A stretch of 64,000 bases of DNA from positions 248,001 through 312,000 of the forward strand of contig NZ_CP095740.1 in the NCBI RefSeq assembly GCF_023078455.1, given 5' to 3'. Source of the DNA: Luteibacter aegosomatis (lineage in GTDB: Bacteria > Pseudomonadota > Gammaproteobacteria > Xanthomonadales > Rhodanobacteraceae). Below, piece after piece: positions 1 to 9,255 of the stretch. Below the pieces are notes generated by a model, which had not been told where the DNA came from, did no database searches, and was given only the letters and a program-made list of their open reading frames with translations. Within the stretch, counting starts at the first letter, position 1. Each line of letters starts with the position of its first letter. A program made the translations under genes and the position numbers.

Positions 1-43
1 CCAAATGCGCCTGCGTGCATCCACGGCGCCCGCACCCCGATAG
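1..43 (+). CDS. Possible 3' tail of an upstream reading frame
   Basis: The frame beginning at position 2 is open to a TAG at 41-43, which ends 12 bases before the sulfotransferase start. It could be the last codons of a gene entering from the left, but 13 codons are too few to recognise a family. Most of it may equally be leader sequence. Confidence 0.2.
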   Translation, partial: QMRLRASTAPAPR

Positions 44-55
44 AGGAAGCACCGC

Positions 56-877
56 ATGTCCGAGCGCCGGTTCCATTTCATCTCCGGCCTGCCGCGCGCG
101 GGCACCACGCTGCTCGCCGCCATCCTCAACCAGAACCCGCGCTTCCGCGCCGGCATGACCAGTCCCCTGGCCGACATCATGGGCGTGGTGGTGGCCGAGG
201 CCAGCAGCAAGAACGACTTCGCCTTCGACGTCACCGACGAACAGCGCGTGGCCGTGTTGCGCGGACTGGTGGAGAACTTCTACTCGGTCGACACGCGCCC
301 CGAGGCGGTGTTCGACATGAGTCGCCTGTGGTGCAGCCGCATGGGCCTGCTCAATGCGCTTTTCCCCGGCGTGAAGGTGATCGCCTGCGTACGCCAGTTG
401 GCCTGGGTGCTCGACAGCATGGAGCGGTTGGTGCAGAAGCAACCGGTGAGCGTCAGCAAGGTGTTTCGCTTCGACACGAATACGACGGTGTATTCGCGCG
501 TGGAGGCATTGACGGATCCGCGCGGCATGGTCGGCTTCGCGTACCAGGCGACGAAGGAGGCGTTCTACGGCGAATACGCGAAAGACCACCTGCTGCTGCT
601 TACCTACGAGAGCCTGGTGCGTGATCCGGAAGCCGCCATGCGTGCGGTCTATAAATTCCTGGGCGAGCCCTGGTTCGACCACGACTTCGACAACATCCAG
701 TACAGCGCCGACGAATTCGACGCGCGCGTGGGCATGCCCGGGCTGCATGTCGTCCGTGCCAAGGTCGAGGCCGTCGAGCGAGCGCCGGTTCTGCCGCGCG
801 AGGTCTTCGGGCGTTTCGCCAACGAGGCGTTCTGGGCAGACCCGAAGAACAACGTCAACCAGGTGACCATCGTCTGA
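56..877 (+). CDS. Sulfotransferase family protein
   Basis: This 273-residue protein should transfer sulfate from PAPS to an unknown acceptor in the cytoplasm. The N-terminus carries the PAPS-binding P-loop of the family (GLPRAGTT, residues 11-18) directly after the first beta strand. The middle contains the FPGVKVIACVR strand that usually precedes the 3'-phosphate-binding arginine and serine. There is no signal peptide or membrane segment. The start follows a GAGGAAG ribosome site. It ends two bases before a fused PAPS synthetase, so donor synthesis and use appear to be made together. The acceptor (glycan, lipid or peptide) cannot be told from sequence. Family assignment is firm, substrate unknown. 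Confidence 0.85.
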   Translation: MSERRFHFISGLPRAGTTLLAAILNQNPRFRAGMTSPLADIMGVVVAEASSKNDFAFDVTDEQRVAVLRGLVENFYSVDTRPEAVFDMSRLWCSRMGLLNALFPGVKVIACVRQLAWVLDSMERLVQKQPVSVSKVFRFDTNTTVYSRVEALTDPRGMVGFAYQATKEAFYGEYAKDHLLLLTYESLVRDPEAAMRAVYKFLGEPWFDHDFDNIQYSADEFDARVGMPGLHVVRAKVEAVERAPVLPREVFGRFANEAFWADPKNNVNQVTIV

Positions 878-879
878 GT

Positions 880-2583
880 ATGCCGATCGCGCCGCATGGG
901 GGTGTGCTCAAGGAGCTGTACCTGCCGGAAGGGGAGGCGCTCGAAGCGAGGCGCGCATGCGGGGCGCTGCCCAGCGTGGTGCTGGATCATCGACAGCTCT
1001 GCGATCTGGAGTTGTTGCTCGATGGGGCGTTTTCGCCGCTCGAAGGATTCATGGGGCAGGGGGATTACGACGCCGTCGTCGAAACCCTCCGCCTGTCCGA
1101 CGGCACGCTTTGGCCGATGCCGATCACGCTCGATGTCGCCGAGGACGTCGCGGCGTCGCTGTCGGTCGGGCAGGATGTCGTGCTGCGAGACGTCCAGGGC
1201 ACCGCGTACGCGTTGCTTACCCTGAGCGATATCTTTCGTCCGGATAAAGAGCGCGAAGCGTCCAGGGTGTACGGCACGCTGGATCGCCGGCATCCGGGTG
1301 TCGCGGACGTGCTGCGGCGGGGTCACGTCTACCTCGGCGGTCGCGTTCGCGGCCTGCAACGTATGGCCCATTACGACTTCACGGACCTGCGAACCACTCC
1401 CCGGGAGATGCGCGCCTATCTCGCCGAACGTGGCTGGGATCGCATCGTCGCCTTCCAGACACGCAATCCGTTGCACCGCGCGCACGTGGAACTGACGCGG
1501 CGAGCCATGGAAGCGGTGGATGGGAAGCTCCTGTTGCATCCTGTCGTGGGTCGCACCAAGGACGGCGACATCGACACGTACACACGCGTCCGCTGTTATC
1601 GGGCCTTGTTGGCGCACTATCCCGCGGAGGCGGTCAAGCTGTCGGTCCTCCCGCTGGCCATGCGCATGGCGGGCCGGCGCGAAGCGCTTTGGCACGCGAT
1701 CATCCGGAAGAACTTCGGGGCGAACCACTTCATCGTCGGGCGTGATCACGCGGGGCCGGGAAAGGACGCATCGGGGCGGCCGTTCTATGAGCCGCTGGCC
1801 GCGCAGGCCTTGGTCCAGGCTTACGCCGACGAGTTGGGCATCACGGTGCTTCCCTTCGCGCCCATGGTCTATTCACCCGCCCGGCACGCTTACATCCCCA
1901 CCGACGAGTTGCAGCCCGGCGAAGCCATGAACGACGTGTCGGGAACCGAACTGCGCAGGCACCTGCGCGAAGGCAGTCCCATCCCGGAATGGTTTACCTA
2001 TCCGGAAGTGGAAGCCATCCTCCGCCGGCGCTTCCCGCGTCCGGAGAATCGGGGATGCGCCATCTTCTTCACCGGACTGTCCGGGGCGGGCAAGTCGACG
2101 ATCGCGCAAGCGCTTAGGGCCGCCATTCTCGAAAATGCGGGGCGACAGGTCACCCTGCTCGACGGCGACGAGGTACGGAAGACGCTCTCGGCAGGCCTGG
2201 GCTTTTCACGCGCGGACCGCTCCGCCAACATCCTGAGGATCGCGTACGTCGCCTCGGAAATCGTGCGCCACGGTGGTTTCGCCATCTGCGCGCCGATTGC
2301 GCCGTATGCCGCCGACCGGGAAGCGGCCCGTGCGCTGGTCGAGGCCCATGGCGATTTCATCGAGGTACACGTCAGCACGAGCCTCGAGGTCTGCGAAGCG
2401 CGCGACACCAAGGGCCTGTATGCGCAGGCGCGTTCCGGAGTGCTCAAGCACTTCACTGGCGTCAGCGATCCCTATGAGGCGCCCGAAGCTCCTGATCTTC
2501 GCCTGGACGGAGCGGAAGAAACCCCTGCGGATCTTGCCGCCCGAATCGTCGTCGCGCTTCGCGGGCGACAGCTGATCGTCTAG
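880..2583 (+). CDS. Bifunctional sulfate adenylyltransferase / adenylylsulfate kinase (PAPS synthetase)
   Basis: The 567-residue protein joins an ATP sulfurylase (about residues 1-385) to an APS kinase (about 390-567), making PAPS from sulfate and two ATP. The sulfurylase half shows QTRNPLHRAH and GRDHAGPG, the two nucleotide-binding signatures. The kinase half opens with the Walker A sequence FFTGLSGAGKST followed by LLDGDEVRK. The order is sulfurylase first, unlike animal PAPS synthetases, but seen in several bacterial fusions. It sits two bases after the sulfotransferase, so it is more likely a dedicated sulfation supply than the housekeeping cysND assimilation route. No cysH, cysI or cysJ gene is near. 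Confidence 0.92.
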   Translation: MPIAPHGGVLKELYLPEGEALEARRACGALPSVVLDHRQLCDLELLLDGAFSPLEGFMGQGDYDAVVETLRLSDGTLWPMPITLDVAEDVAASLSVGQDVVLRDVQGTAYALLTLSDIFRPDKEREASRVYGTLDRRHPGVADVLRRGHVYLGGRVRGLQRMAHYDFTDLRTTPREMRAYLAERGWDRIVAFQTRNPLHRAHVELTRRAMEAVDGKLLLHPVVGRTKDGDIDTYTRVRCYRALLAHYPAEAVKLSVLPLAMRMAGRREALWHAIIRKNFGANHFIVGRDHAGPGKDASGRPFYEPLAAQALVQAYADELGITVLPFAPMVYSPARHAYIPTDELQPGEAMNDVSGTELRRHLREGSPIPEWFTYPEVEAILRRRFPRPENRGCAIFFTGLSGAGKSTIAQALRAAILENAGRQVTLLDGDEVRKTLSAGLGFSRADRSANILRIAYVASEIVRHGGFAICAPIAPYAADREAARALVEAHGDFIEVHVSTSLEVCEARDTKGLYAQARSGVLKHFTGVSDPYEAPEAPDLRLDGAEETPADLAARIVVALRGRQLIV

Positions 2584-2704
2584 ACCGATTCAAGGCCGAG
2601 TTCCCCGCAAAAAGTTACGCATGACCGACGACCTGAACTGAAACGTCATTGTCATTCGGGCGACCTACGGTGGGCTGCTCGACAGGTCATCAGCGATCGT
2701 TCCC

Positions 2705-4336
2705 ATGGACCATTCCCGACGCCGTTTCCTGGGCGTCGCCGGCGGATTCGCCGGCGCGTGCGTTTTCGTCGACCCGTGGCGCGTGTCTCGGGCAATGGAT
2801 ATGCCGATGAAGCAACGGATGGCCATGCCGGCCCTGGCGGCGCCGAACGTGCCGCTGGTGAACCCGGTGACCATGGCGAAGTTCGTCGATGCGTTGCCGG
2901 TGCCGCCGGTCGCCTCGCCAACGGGCAAGCGTACCCATGCCGGTTTCGGTGACCGGGAGCTGCCGTTCTACCGGATGCCGATGCGAGCGTTCAGCGCCAG
3001 GGTGCATCGGGATCTGCCGCCGACGCCGCAATGGGGTTACGCGGGGTCGACGCCAGGCCCCACGATCGTGACCCGACGTGGCGAGCCGGTGCTGGTGGAA
3101 TGGGCCAACGAGCTTCCGATCCGGCATTTCCTGCCGATCGATCATGGCATTCACGGCGCGGAGAAATCCAAACCCGACGTACGCACCATCACCCACGTGC
3201 ACGGCGCGCGCGTTTCCGCACCGAACGACGGCTGGCCCGAAGACTGGTACGTGCCGGGTAAATCGGTGACCGCCCTTTATCCGGGCGACCAGGACGCCGC
3301 CACCTTGTGGTACCACGATCACGCCATGGGCATCACGCGCCTGAATATCTACGCGGGCCTGTTCGGCAGTTTCCATGTGCATGACGACGACGAGCAGGCC
3401 CTGGGACTGCCCTCGGGCGAATTCGACATTCCGTTGATGCTCTACGATCGCCTGCTCGCCACGAGCGGGAAGCTCTACTACCCGGTGTCGGACGATCCGG
3501 ATGCGCCCTGGGTGCCCGAGTGCCGCGGCGACGCGGTGCTCTGCAACGGCAAGCTGTATCCGTATCTCGAGGTGGAACCGCGCCGCTACCGCTTCCGGCT
3601 GATCAATGCGGCCAACACCCGCTTCTTCAACCTGTCGCTGTCGCACGGCAAGCCGTTTCAGCAGATCGGCAGCGATCAGGGGCTGCTGGCGGCGCCCACC
3701 GCCCGCCTGGCCATCGAACTCTATCCCGCCGAACGTGCTGAGGTGATCGTCGATTTCAGTGCGTATGCGGGCCGATCGGTGCAGTTGCGCCATCAGGCCG
3801 ACGGCATCGTCGAGTTTCGCGTTCGCGCCAAGGGTCGCCGCGATACCTCGGTGGTACCCGCCGCGTTGCGCCCGGTCGAGCGAATCGATCCCTCCACGGC
3901 GGTGCAGGATCGCGTGCTTGCGCTGGGCGAACAGGACGACTCGGGCGGCAATCCGATGACGATGCTGCTCGACGGGAAGATGTGGAGCGATCCCATCAGC
4001 GAAAAGCCGAAGAAGGGTACGGTCGAAACCTGGACCTTCGTCAACGTGACCGGTGACGCGCATCCCATCCACCTTCATCTCGTGCGCTTCCAGTTACTGG
4101 AACGCCGCCCTTTCGACCTCTTCGCGTGGAACGCCCGCAAGGAGCTGAAGTTCACCGGGCCGTCGATACCACCGGCCGCGCACGAGGCCGGCTGGAAAGA
4201 CACCGTGCGCTGCGATCCCGGGATGGTTACGCGCATCATCGCCCGCTTCGACGGCGAGCCGGGCAAATACGTGTGGCATTGCCATTACCTCGAACACGAG
4301 GACAACGAAATGATGCGTCCTTACGAACTCGTCTGA
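2705..4336 (+). CDS. Tat-exported multicopper oxidase (CotA / bilirubin-oxidase type)
   Basis: A 543-residue three-cupredoxin oxidase, expected to oxidise phenols, bilirubin-like compounds or Cu(I)/Mn(II) with reduction of O2 to water in the periplasm. The N-terminus SRRRFLGVAGG is a twin-arginine signal. All four copper motifs are present: HVHG (164-167), WYHDHAMG (202-209), HPIHLH (453-458) and the terminal HCH with a second His and Met (525-537). A Met-rich patch (MDMPMKQRMAMP, 31-42) follows the signal and may bind copper. No copper-resistance gene flanks it, so substrate and regulation are open. The gene reads in the same direction as the phosphoesterase but 200 bases apart, so it is probably its own unit. 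Confidence 0.9.
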   Translation: MDHSRRRFLGVAGGFAGACVFVDPWRVSRAMDMPMKQRMAMPALAAPNVPLVNPVTMAKFVDALPVPPVASPTGKRTHAGFGDRELPFYRMPMRAFSARVHRDLPPTPQWGYAGSTPGPTIVTRRGEPVLVEWANELPIRHFLPIDHGIHGAEKSKPDVRTITHVHGARVSAPNDGWPEDWYVPGKSVTALYPGDQDAATLWYHDHAMGITRLNIYAGLFGSFHVHDDDEQALGLPSGEFDIPLMLYDRLLATSGKLYYPVSDDPDAPWVPECRGDAVLCNGKLYPYLEVEPRRYRFRLINAANTRFFNLSLSHGKPFQQIGSDQGLLAAPTARLAIELYPAERAEVIVDFSAYAGRSVQLRHQADGIVEFRVRAKGRRDTSVVPAALRPVERIDPSTAVQDRVLALGEQDDSGGNPMTMLLDGKMWSDPISEKPKKGTVETWTFVNVTGDAHPIHLHLVRFQLLERRPFDLFAWNARKELKFTGPSIPPAAHEAGWKDTVRCDPGMVTRIIARFDGEPGKYVWHCHYLEHEDNEMMRPYELV

Positions 4337-4398
4337 GCGCGTTCGATGCCACGCCGCGGAACTCACGATTGTCCGCAATATCTTGCGTTGACGCGTGG

Positions 4399-4416
4399 CC
4401 GTCATCACGCTCTCGT
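4399..4416 (+). promoter_or_regulatory. Candidate PhoB box upstream of the phosphoesterase
   Basis: CCGTCAT-CACG-CTCTCGT fits the Pho box layout (CTGTCAT, four bases, CTGTCAT) with 11 of 14 half-site bases matching. It lies about 120 bases upstream of the secreted phosphoesterase start. It was found by eye and such partial matches occur by chance. Confidence 0.3.
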
Positions 4417-4539
4417 GCATTGTCTCCCGCGCGACAACGATTCGTCACATGCGGGGCCGATGCTCGCGGAAGTCGACGGGCCATCCAGAACCTGGTCGAC
4501 AGGCATCAGGGGGACGACTTCCTTAGGGAGAGATTCACG

Positions 4540-6576
4540 ATGTTTACTTGGTTGCGCCGCACACGGCTTTCGCCGTTGTTGATGGGTGCGCTTTCCGTCG
4601 GCCTTGCCGGCATCGTCAGCGCACAGGACACCGCCCCACCCGATCACGATGCGACGTTCCGCCAGAACGTGCCCGTGGCTCCCTTCAAGAATCCGGTCGG
4701 CCTTCCCGGCGGCATCGTCGTGCTGCACAAGCCGCACCCTGGTCAGGACAACAGCGACGACACCGCCACGCCGATCAAGCACGTGATCCTGCTGATCGGC
4801 GAAAACCGCACGTTCGACCACGTGTACGGCACCTACACCGCACCGAAGGGACAGTCGGTGGACAACCTTCTGTCCAAGGGCATCGTCAACGCCGACGGTA
4901 CGCCGGGCCCGAACGTGGATCGTGCCGCGCAGTTCATGGCTTCGAGCACCGGCAAGTTCGACATGTCGCCGAAGAAGGCGGGCCGGTACAAGGCGCTTCC
5001 GCAAATGAACACCGGTGGCGCGCCCACCACGGCGCCCTTTGCGTCCGCGGCGCAGGCGCAGGCCGTCGAGCCGGCCCTGCCCGACGATACCTACGACATG
5101 CTGGCCTCCGGCGGCACGGGATTGCCCAACCGCGTCGTGGATACCCGTTTCCCGGCCAAGCTCGCCAATGCGCCGGTCGACATGCATGCGTCGATCAGCT
5201 ACGACGCCTACGCCAACAGCCCCGTGCACCGCTTCTTCCAGATGTGGCAACAGCTCGATTGCGATACCAGGGCCGCCACGCCGGACAACCCCAGCGGTTG
5301 TCGTAACGACCTGTTCCCCTGGGTCGAGACCACCATCGGCGCAGGAAGCAACGGCAAGGCGCTGCCCGCGAACTTCACCGATCAGACCACCGGTGAAGGC
5401 GCCACGGCCATGCAGTTCCTCAACATGGCCCAGGGCGATGCGCCTTACTTCAAGGAGCTGGCGCAGACCTATGCCTTGAGCGACAACTTCCACCAGTCGG
5501 TCATGGGCGGCACGGGTGCCAACCACATCATGCTGGGCTTCGGCACCCTGATCTACTACGCCGACGCCAGCGGTCACCCGGCCACCCCGCCGGAAAACCA
5601 GATCGAAAACCCGGATGCGCAGTTCGGTACCAACAACTGGTGGGTGCAGGACGGCTACAGTGGCGGTTCGTACGTCAATTGCTCCGACGAAAGCCAGCCG
5701 GGCGTGAAGCAGATCAGGAACTACCTGCGCTCGCTGCCGTACGAAACGTTCAAGGGCACGGACTGCAAGGCCAAGGCCTACTACCTGGTGAACAACTACA
5801 ACCCGGGCTACCTAGGTGACGGCACGCCGGCTCCGTTGGGCGACGACCAGTTCACCATTCCGCCGACCATGCAGGAGAACCTGGCGCTGCTGCTGGAGAA
5901 GCACCACGTGTCCTGGAAGTACTACGGCGAAGGGTTCGATGGCGGCAAGGAAGACGGGGAGGGCGGCACCTTCTGCAACATCTGCGATCCGTTCCTGTAC
6001 TCCACCCAGGTGATGACCAACCCGGAACTGCGTGCCAAGAACCAGGACCTCAACGACCTGTACGACGACATCAGGAACGGTACGCTGCCGGCGGTTTCCA
6101 TCGCCAAGCCGGACGGCATCCTGGACGGTCACCCGGCCTCGTCGAAGCTCGACCTGTTCGAAGGCTACGTGCGCAAGATCGTCGAGATGGCCAAGGCCAA
6201 CCCGAAGGTGTGGGACGACACCGCGATCATGGTGACCTTCGACGAAGGCGGCGGCTACTACGACTCCGGCTACATCCAGCCGATCGACTTCTTCGGCGAC
6301 GGCACGCGCATTCCGCTGCTGGTGGTGTCGAAATACTCCCAGGGCGGCAAGGTGGTGCATACCTATTACGACCATGTCTCGTTCGACAAATTCGTCGAGG
6401 CCAACTGGAAGCTGAAGGATCAGATCTCGGCGCGCAGTCGCGACAACCTGCCCAACCCGGTGACGTTCAGGAAGAACCCCTATGTGCCGGTGAACGCACC
6501 GGCCATCGGCAACCTCATGGACATGTTCAACTTCACCCGGAAGGACGTCAGCGACGTCACCGCGATCGCCGACTGA
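4540..6576 (+). CDS. Secreted alkaline phosphatase-family / phospholipase C-type phosphoesterase
   Basis: The 678-residue product belongs to the PF04185 phosphoesterase family (bacterial phospholipase C and AcpA-like acid phosphatases) and should cleave phosphate esters outside the cytoplasm. Residues 1-28 form a signal peptide (hydrophobic core LLMGALSVGLAGIV, cleavage after VSA). The family metal/nucleophile motif GENRTFDHVYG follows at about 88-98. A DEGGGYYDS segment near the C-terminus provides further metal ligands. The frame is open far upstream into the oxidase gene, but ATG 4540 is chosen because it follows AGGGAGAG and begins the signal peptide. A possible Pho box lies upstream. Phospholipase and phosphatase activities cannot be separated from sequence. 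Confidence 0.88.
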   Translation: MFTWLRRTRLSPLLMGALSVGLAGIVSAQDTAPPDHDATFRQNVPVAPFKNPVGLPGGIVVLHKPHPGQDNSDDTATPIKHVILLIGENRTFDHVYGTYTAPKGQSVDNLLSKGIVNADGTPGPNVDRAAQFMASSTGKFDMSPKKAGRYKALPQMNTGGAPTTAPFASAAQAQAVEPALPDDTYDMLASGGTGLPNRVVDTRFPAKLANAPVDMHASISYDAYANSPVHRFFQMWQQLDCDTRAATPDNPSGCRNDLFPWVETTIGAGSNGKALPANFTDQTTGEGATAMQFLNMAQGDAPYFKELAQTYALSDNFHQSVMGGTGANHIMLGFGTLIYYADASGHPATPPENQIENPDAQFGTNNWWVQDGYSGGSYVNCSDESQPGVKQIRNYLRSLPYETFKGTDCKAKAYYLVNNYNPGYLGDGTPAPLGDDQFTIPPTMQENLALLLEKHHVSWKYYGEGFDGGKEDGEGGTFCNICDPFLYSTQVMTNPELRAKNQDLNDLYDDIRNGTLPAVSIAKPDGILDGHPASSKLDLFEGYVRKIVEMAKANPKVWDDTAIMVTFDEGGGYYDSGYIQPIDFFGDGTRIPLLVVSKYSQGGKVVHTYYDHVSFDKFVEANWKLKDQISARSRDNLPNPVTFRKNPYVPVNAPAIGNLMDMFNFTRKDVSDVTAIAD

Positions 6577-6599
6577 TCGCCGGCAGCTCGCGAGATCCG

Positions 6600-6630
6600 G
6601 ACCCTGCCCGCGGAAGCGGGCGGGGTCTTG
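6600..6630 (+). terminator. GC-rich hairpin after the phosphoesterase
   Basis: GACCCTGCCCGC and GCGGGCGGGGTC pair over 12 bases with one G-U, closing a GGAA loop, just downstream of the phosphoesterase stop. The U-tract is poor (CTTGG), so termination may be partial, and the DUF3617 gene 18 bases further on could receive read-through. Confidence 0.5.
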
Positions 6631-6647
6631 GTGAGGCAAGGAGTCGA

Positions 6648-7118
6648 ATGATGATGACGTTTCACCTGGCCAGGCGGCGGGTCGCCGCCATGCGCCTGAC
6701 TCGGCGGGTCGCCGCCGCCGCGTGTGCCTTCGCCCTGGCCACGATCGCACCGGTCCACGCCGATCCCGGCGACTTTGGCGCCATGCCCGGTTTGTGGAAG
6801 ATTCTCGTCCGCCACGTGAGCAACGGCAAGGCCGGCGCGCCGGAGGTGCAATGGCATTGCGTGGATGAAGGCGCCGATCCCTGGACCACGTTCGCCGCCT
6901 GGACACCGGCGGAGGGCGAGTGCGCCGCCACGGACCAGCAACGCCGCAGTACCTCGCTGGCGTGGAAGCTCACCTGCAAGGGGGCTCCGGCGGCGTCGGC
7001 GCGCGTGGACTTCGACAGCGCCAAGCACTACACCGGCAGCGTCACGGTCGAGGGCCGCGGCGAGGTCACGCAGGTGGAAGGTCAGCGTTATGCCGCCTGC
7101 ACCAGTCCACAGGACTAG
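6648..7118 (+). CDS. Secreted DUF3617 family protein
   Basis: A 156-residue protein with a long basic N-terminus and a hydrophobic signal stretch (VAAAACAFALATIAPVHA, cleavage near residue 39). The mature part reads GxWK...CVDEG...C...C, with four cysteines likely forming two disulfides, as in DUF3617 proteins of Xanthomonadales. Function of the family is unknown; it is periplasmic or secreted. The start ATG 6648 is preceded by AAGGAG. A second in-frame ATG (MRLTRR, codon 15) would give a more usual signal peptide. It converges with the chemoreceptor gene on the other strand. Confidence 0.7.
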   Translation: MMMTFHLARRRVAAMRLTRRVAAAACAFALATIAPVHADPGDFGAMPGLWKILVRHVSNGKAGAPEVQWHCVDEGADPWTTFAAWTPAEGECAATDQQRRSTSLAWKLTCKGAPAASARVDFDSAKHYTGSVTVEGRGEVTQVEGQRYAACTSPQD

Positions 7119-7224
7119 CGCGGCGGCCACGACGACGCCCGTGTGTCGGACGCGCCGGGACACCGAACGACAGGCCCGTACCCGACATCGGCGCGCAGGT
7201 ACCTCGTCTCCATGGCGTTAGCCT

Positions 7225-9129
7225 TTACAGCCGGAACGACCCGACCACGGCCTTGAGCGTCACGGTCTGGTCTTCCATGGCCTTCGCCGCCGCGGCGGCC
7301 TCTTCGACCAGGGCCGCGTTCTGCTGGGTCATGTCGTCCAGTTGGGTGACCGTGCGACTGACCTGGTCGATGCCCTGGCTCTGTTCCTGGCTGGCGGCCA
7401 TGATCTCGTCCATGTACGCCGCCACGTGGCGTACGTGCGTGGTGAGGTCCCGGATCGTCGTGCCGGCGTGCGTCACCAGCTCCGCACCACGCGCCACATC
7501 GTCGGACGCGCCCGCGATAAGCTGCTTGATGTCGCGCGCAGCTTTCGCCGAACTCTGCGCGAGGTTACGCACCTCGCCCGCCACGACGGCGAACCCGCGG
7601 CCTTGCTCGCCGGCACGTGCGGCTTCCACCGATGCGTTCAAGGCGAGCAGGTTGGTCTGGAAGGCGATGCCATCGATCACGCCCACGATCTCGTTGATGC
7701 GCGCCGACGAGGCACTGATCGCATCCATGGTCTCGACCACCTGGTCGACCACCTCACCACCGCGCTGCGCTGCGCCAGCCGCATCGCGGGCCAGGGTATT
7801 GGCCTGCTTCGCGTTATCGGCGTTCTGACGCACGGTGGCGGTCAGCTCTTCCATCGACGCCGCAGTTTCCTCCAGGGAGCTGGCCTGTTCTTCGGTACGC
7901 TGGGAAAGATCCATGTTGCCGCTGGCGATCTGGGTGGCGGCCGATGCGATGGCGGTGGTGCTGCCGTGGATCTGCCGCATCATGCCCTGCAAGCGTTCAA
8001 CGAACGCGTTGAAGCTGGCGACCACGGCGTTGTACTCGCTGCCGCTGCCTTCCGGCAGGCGCCGGGTCAGGTCGGCATCGCCGGACTTGAGCGTATCGAT
8101 GTTGGTACGCAGCACGCCCAGCTGCTTCATCAGCAGGCGGATACCCACGATGAGCGCGGCCACCAACAGCAACGCCATCGGCAACTGCACCTCGGCCAGC
8201 CGCAGCAGGATCTGCGAGCTTTGCTGCGTGATCAGCGCCGTAGGCAGGCTCGTCGCGATGAACCACGGCGTGCCGGCGATCGGCTGCATGAACAACGTGC
8301 GCGCACCCTGGTCGTCGTAATCGGTTTCGAAGGGCGCGTGTTTCAGGTTCGGCATGACGCGGGCGACTTCCGCCGCCATGGGCGACGAGCCGGCGACATC
8401 GGCGAGCTTCTTCAGGACGATATCGTCCTTGATGTAGGTGCTGTTGCTGACGATCGTGCCGTTGGCTTCGACGATCAGTATCTGGCCGTTGACCCGCTTT
8501 TCCATGTCGGCGACGAGGTGATTGAAGAAGCCCAAGGTGACGTCGATGGTGGCGACGCCGAAGACATCGTTACCCTTGTAGATGGCCATGGCGCAGTTGG
8601 TGCGCGGCTGGGCGCTGGCGTCGTCCTTGTAGGCATTGGCCCAAAGGCAATGTCCTTTCGGCGCATCCAGCCCATTCTTGTACCAGCTCTGTTCCCAGTA
8701 CTTGAGGGCCGTGGGCTCGTTCCAGTGCGTGTTCACCTGCAGGTGGTTGGAAGCGTCGCGCGCGTAGAACGTGCTGTCGCGCTCCTTGGCCGGGTCGCGC
8801 TTGAAGGGCAGGGGCCAGATGCCGCCGCCGAATACGTCCGGATCGCCGTACTGGTCGACCAGGCCGGGCTGCAGGCGGTCGATCGCGGCGCTATCCATGA
8901 GCGGCACGGCCTGGGTGATGCTGCGCTGCTGCGCCTCCACCTGGTGCAGCTTGGTGGTGATCACCACGCCGATCTCGTTCACGTTACGGCTGACCAGGGC
9001 CGCTTCGGACCGGCGCAGCTCCGGGGTGATGAACGTATGGATCATCACGAGGGTCAGCGCGACGAGCAGGATGAAATAGCCAGCGAGCAGAGCGATACCG
9101 CGGGACTGGGTGGAGCGGAAGGCGTTCAT
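7225..9129 (-). CDS. Methyl-accepting chemotaxis protein with periplasmic dCache-like sensor
   Basis: The 634-residue chemoreceptor has TM1 at about 13-33, a large periplasmic sensor of Cache type (about 35-300), TM2 at about 305-328, a HAMP segment and a cytoplasmic signalling coil. The hairpin tip shows the conserved stretch [20 protein letters not shown] and EVRNLAQ. No C-terminal CheR-binding pentapeptide is seen, since the protein ends GSFRL. The ligand is not predictable, though dCache receptors often bind amino acids or carboxylates. The start has no Shine-Dalgarno sequence: eight cytosines sit at -3 to -10. A FliA-like promoter precedes it, so it is probably co-regulated with the flagellum. 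Confidence 0.93.
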   Translation of the reverse strand: MNAFRSTQSRGIALLAGYFILLVALTLVMIHTFITPELRRSEAALVSRNVNEIGVVITTKLHQVEAQQRSITQAVPLMDSAAIDRLQPGLVDQYGDPDVFGGGIWPLPFKRDPAKERDSTFYARDASNHLQVNTHWNEPTALKYWEQSWYKNGLDAPKGHCLWANAYKDDASAQPRTNCAMAIYKGNDVFGVATIDVTLGFFNHLVADMEKRVNGQILIVEANGTIVSNSTYIKDDIVLKKLADVAGSSPMAAEVARVMPNLKHAPFETDYDDQGARTLFMQPIAGTPWFIATSLPTALITQQSSQILLRLAEVQLPMALLLVAALIVGIRLLMKQLGVLRTNIDTLKSGDADLTRRLPEGSGSEYNAVVASFNAFVERLQGMMRQIHGSTTAIASAATQIASGNMDLSQRTEEQASSLEETAASMEELTATVRQNADNAKQANTLARDAAGAAQRGGEVVDQVVETMDAISASSARINEIVGVIDGIAFQTNLLALNASVEAARAGEQGRGFAVVAGEVRNLAQSSAKAARDIKQLIAGASDDVARGAELVTHAGTTIRDLTTHVRHVAAYMDEIMAASQEQSQGIDQVSRTVTQLDDMTQQNAALVEEAAAAAKAMEDQTVTLKAVVGSFRL

Positions 9130-9163
9130 TAGGGGGGGGCGTCGCGGCAGGCTGGGACAGCCT

Positions 9164-9190
9164 TCATCGGCCGGTTCTTTCCGCGCTTGA
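9164..9190 (-). promoter_or_regulatory. FliA (sigma-28)-like promoter of the chemoreceptor
   Basis: On the minus strand TCAA, 15 bases, GCCGATGA matches the flagellar sigma-28 consensus TAAA-N15-GCCGATAA in spacing and in 10 of 12 bases. It ends 34 bases before the chemoreceptor start codon. Chemoreceptors are classic FliA targets. Confidence 0.65.
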
Positions 9191-9255
9191 GGCGTTTTTA
9201 TGACATTTAACGAATCTCATGGAGCGGTGATTCGCAACCGTCCGCCCACTCCCCT

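Noticed and set aside
4126..4539. A longer N-terminus for the phosphoesterase
   Set aside because: The extra 138 codons overlap the oxidase gene and give Arg-rich nonsense; ATG 4540 has a ribosome site and begins a signal peptide.
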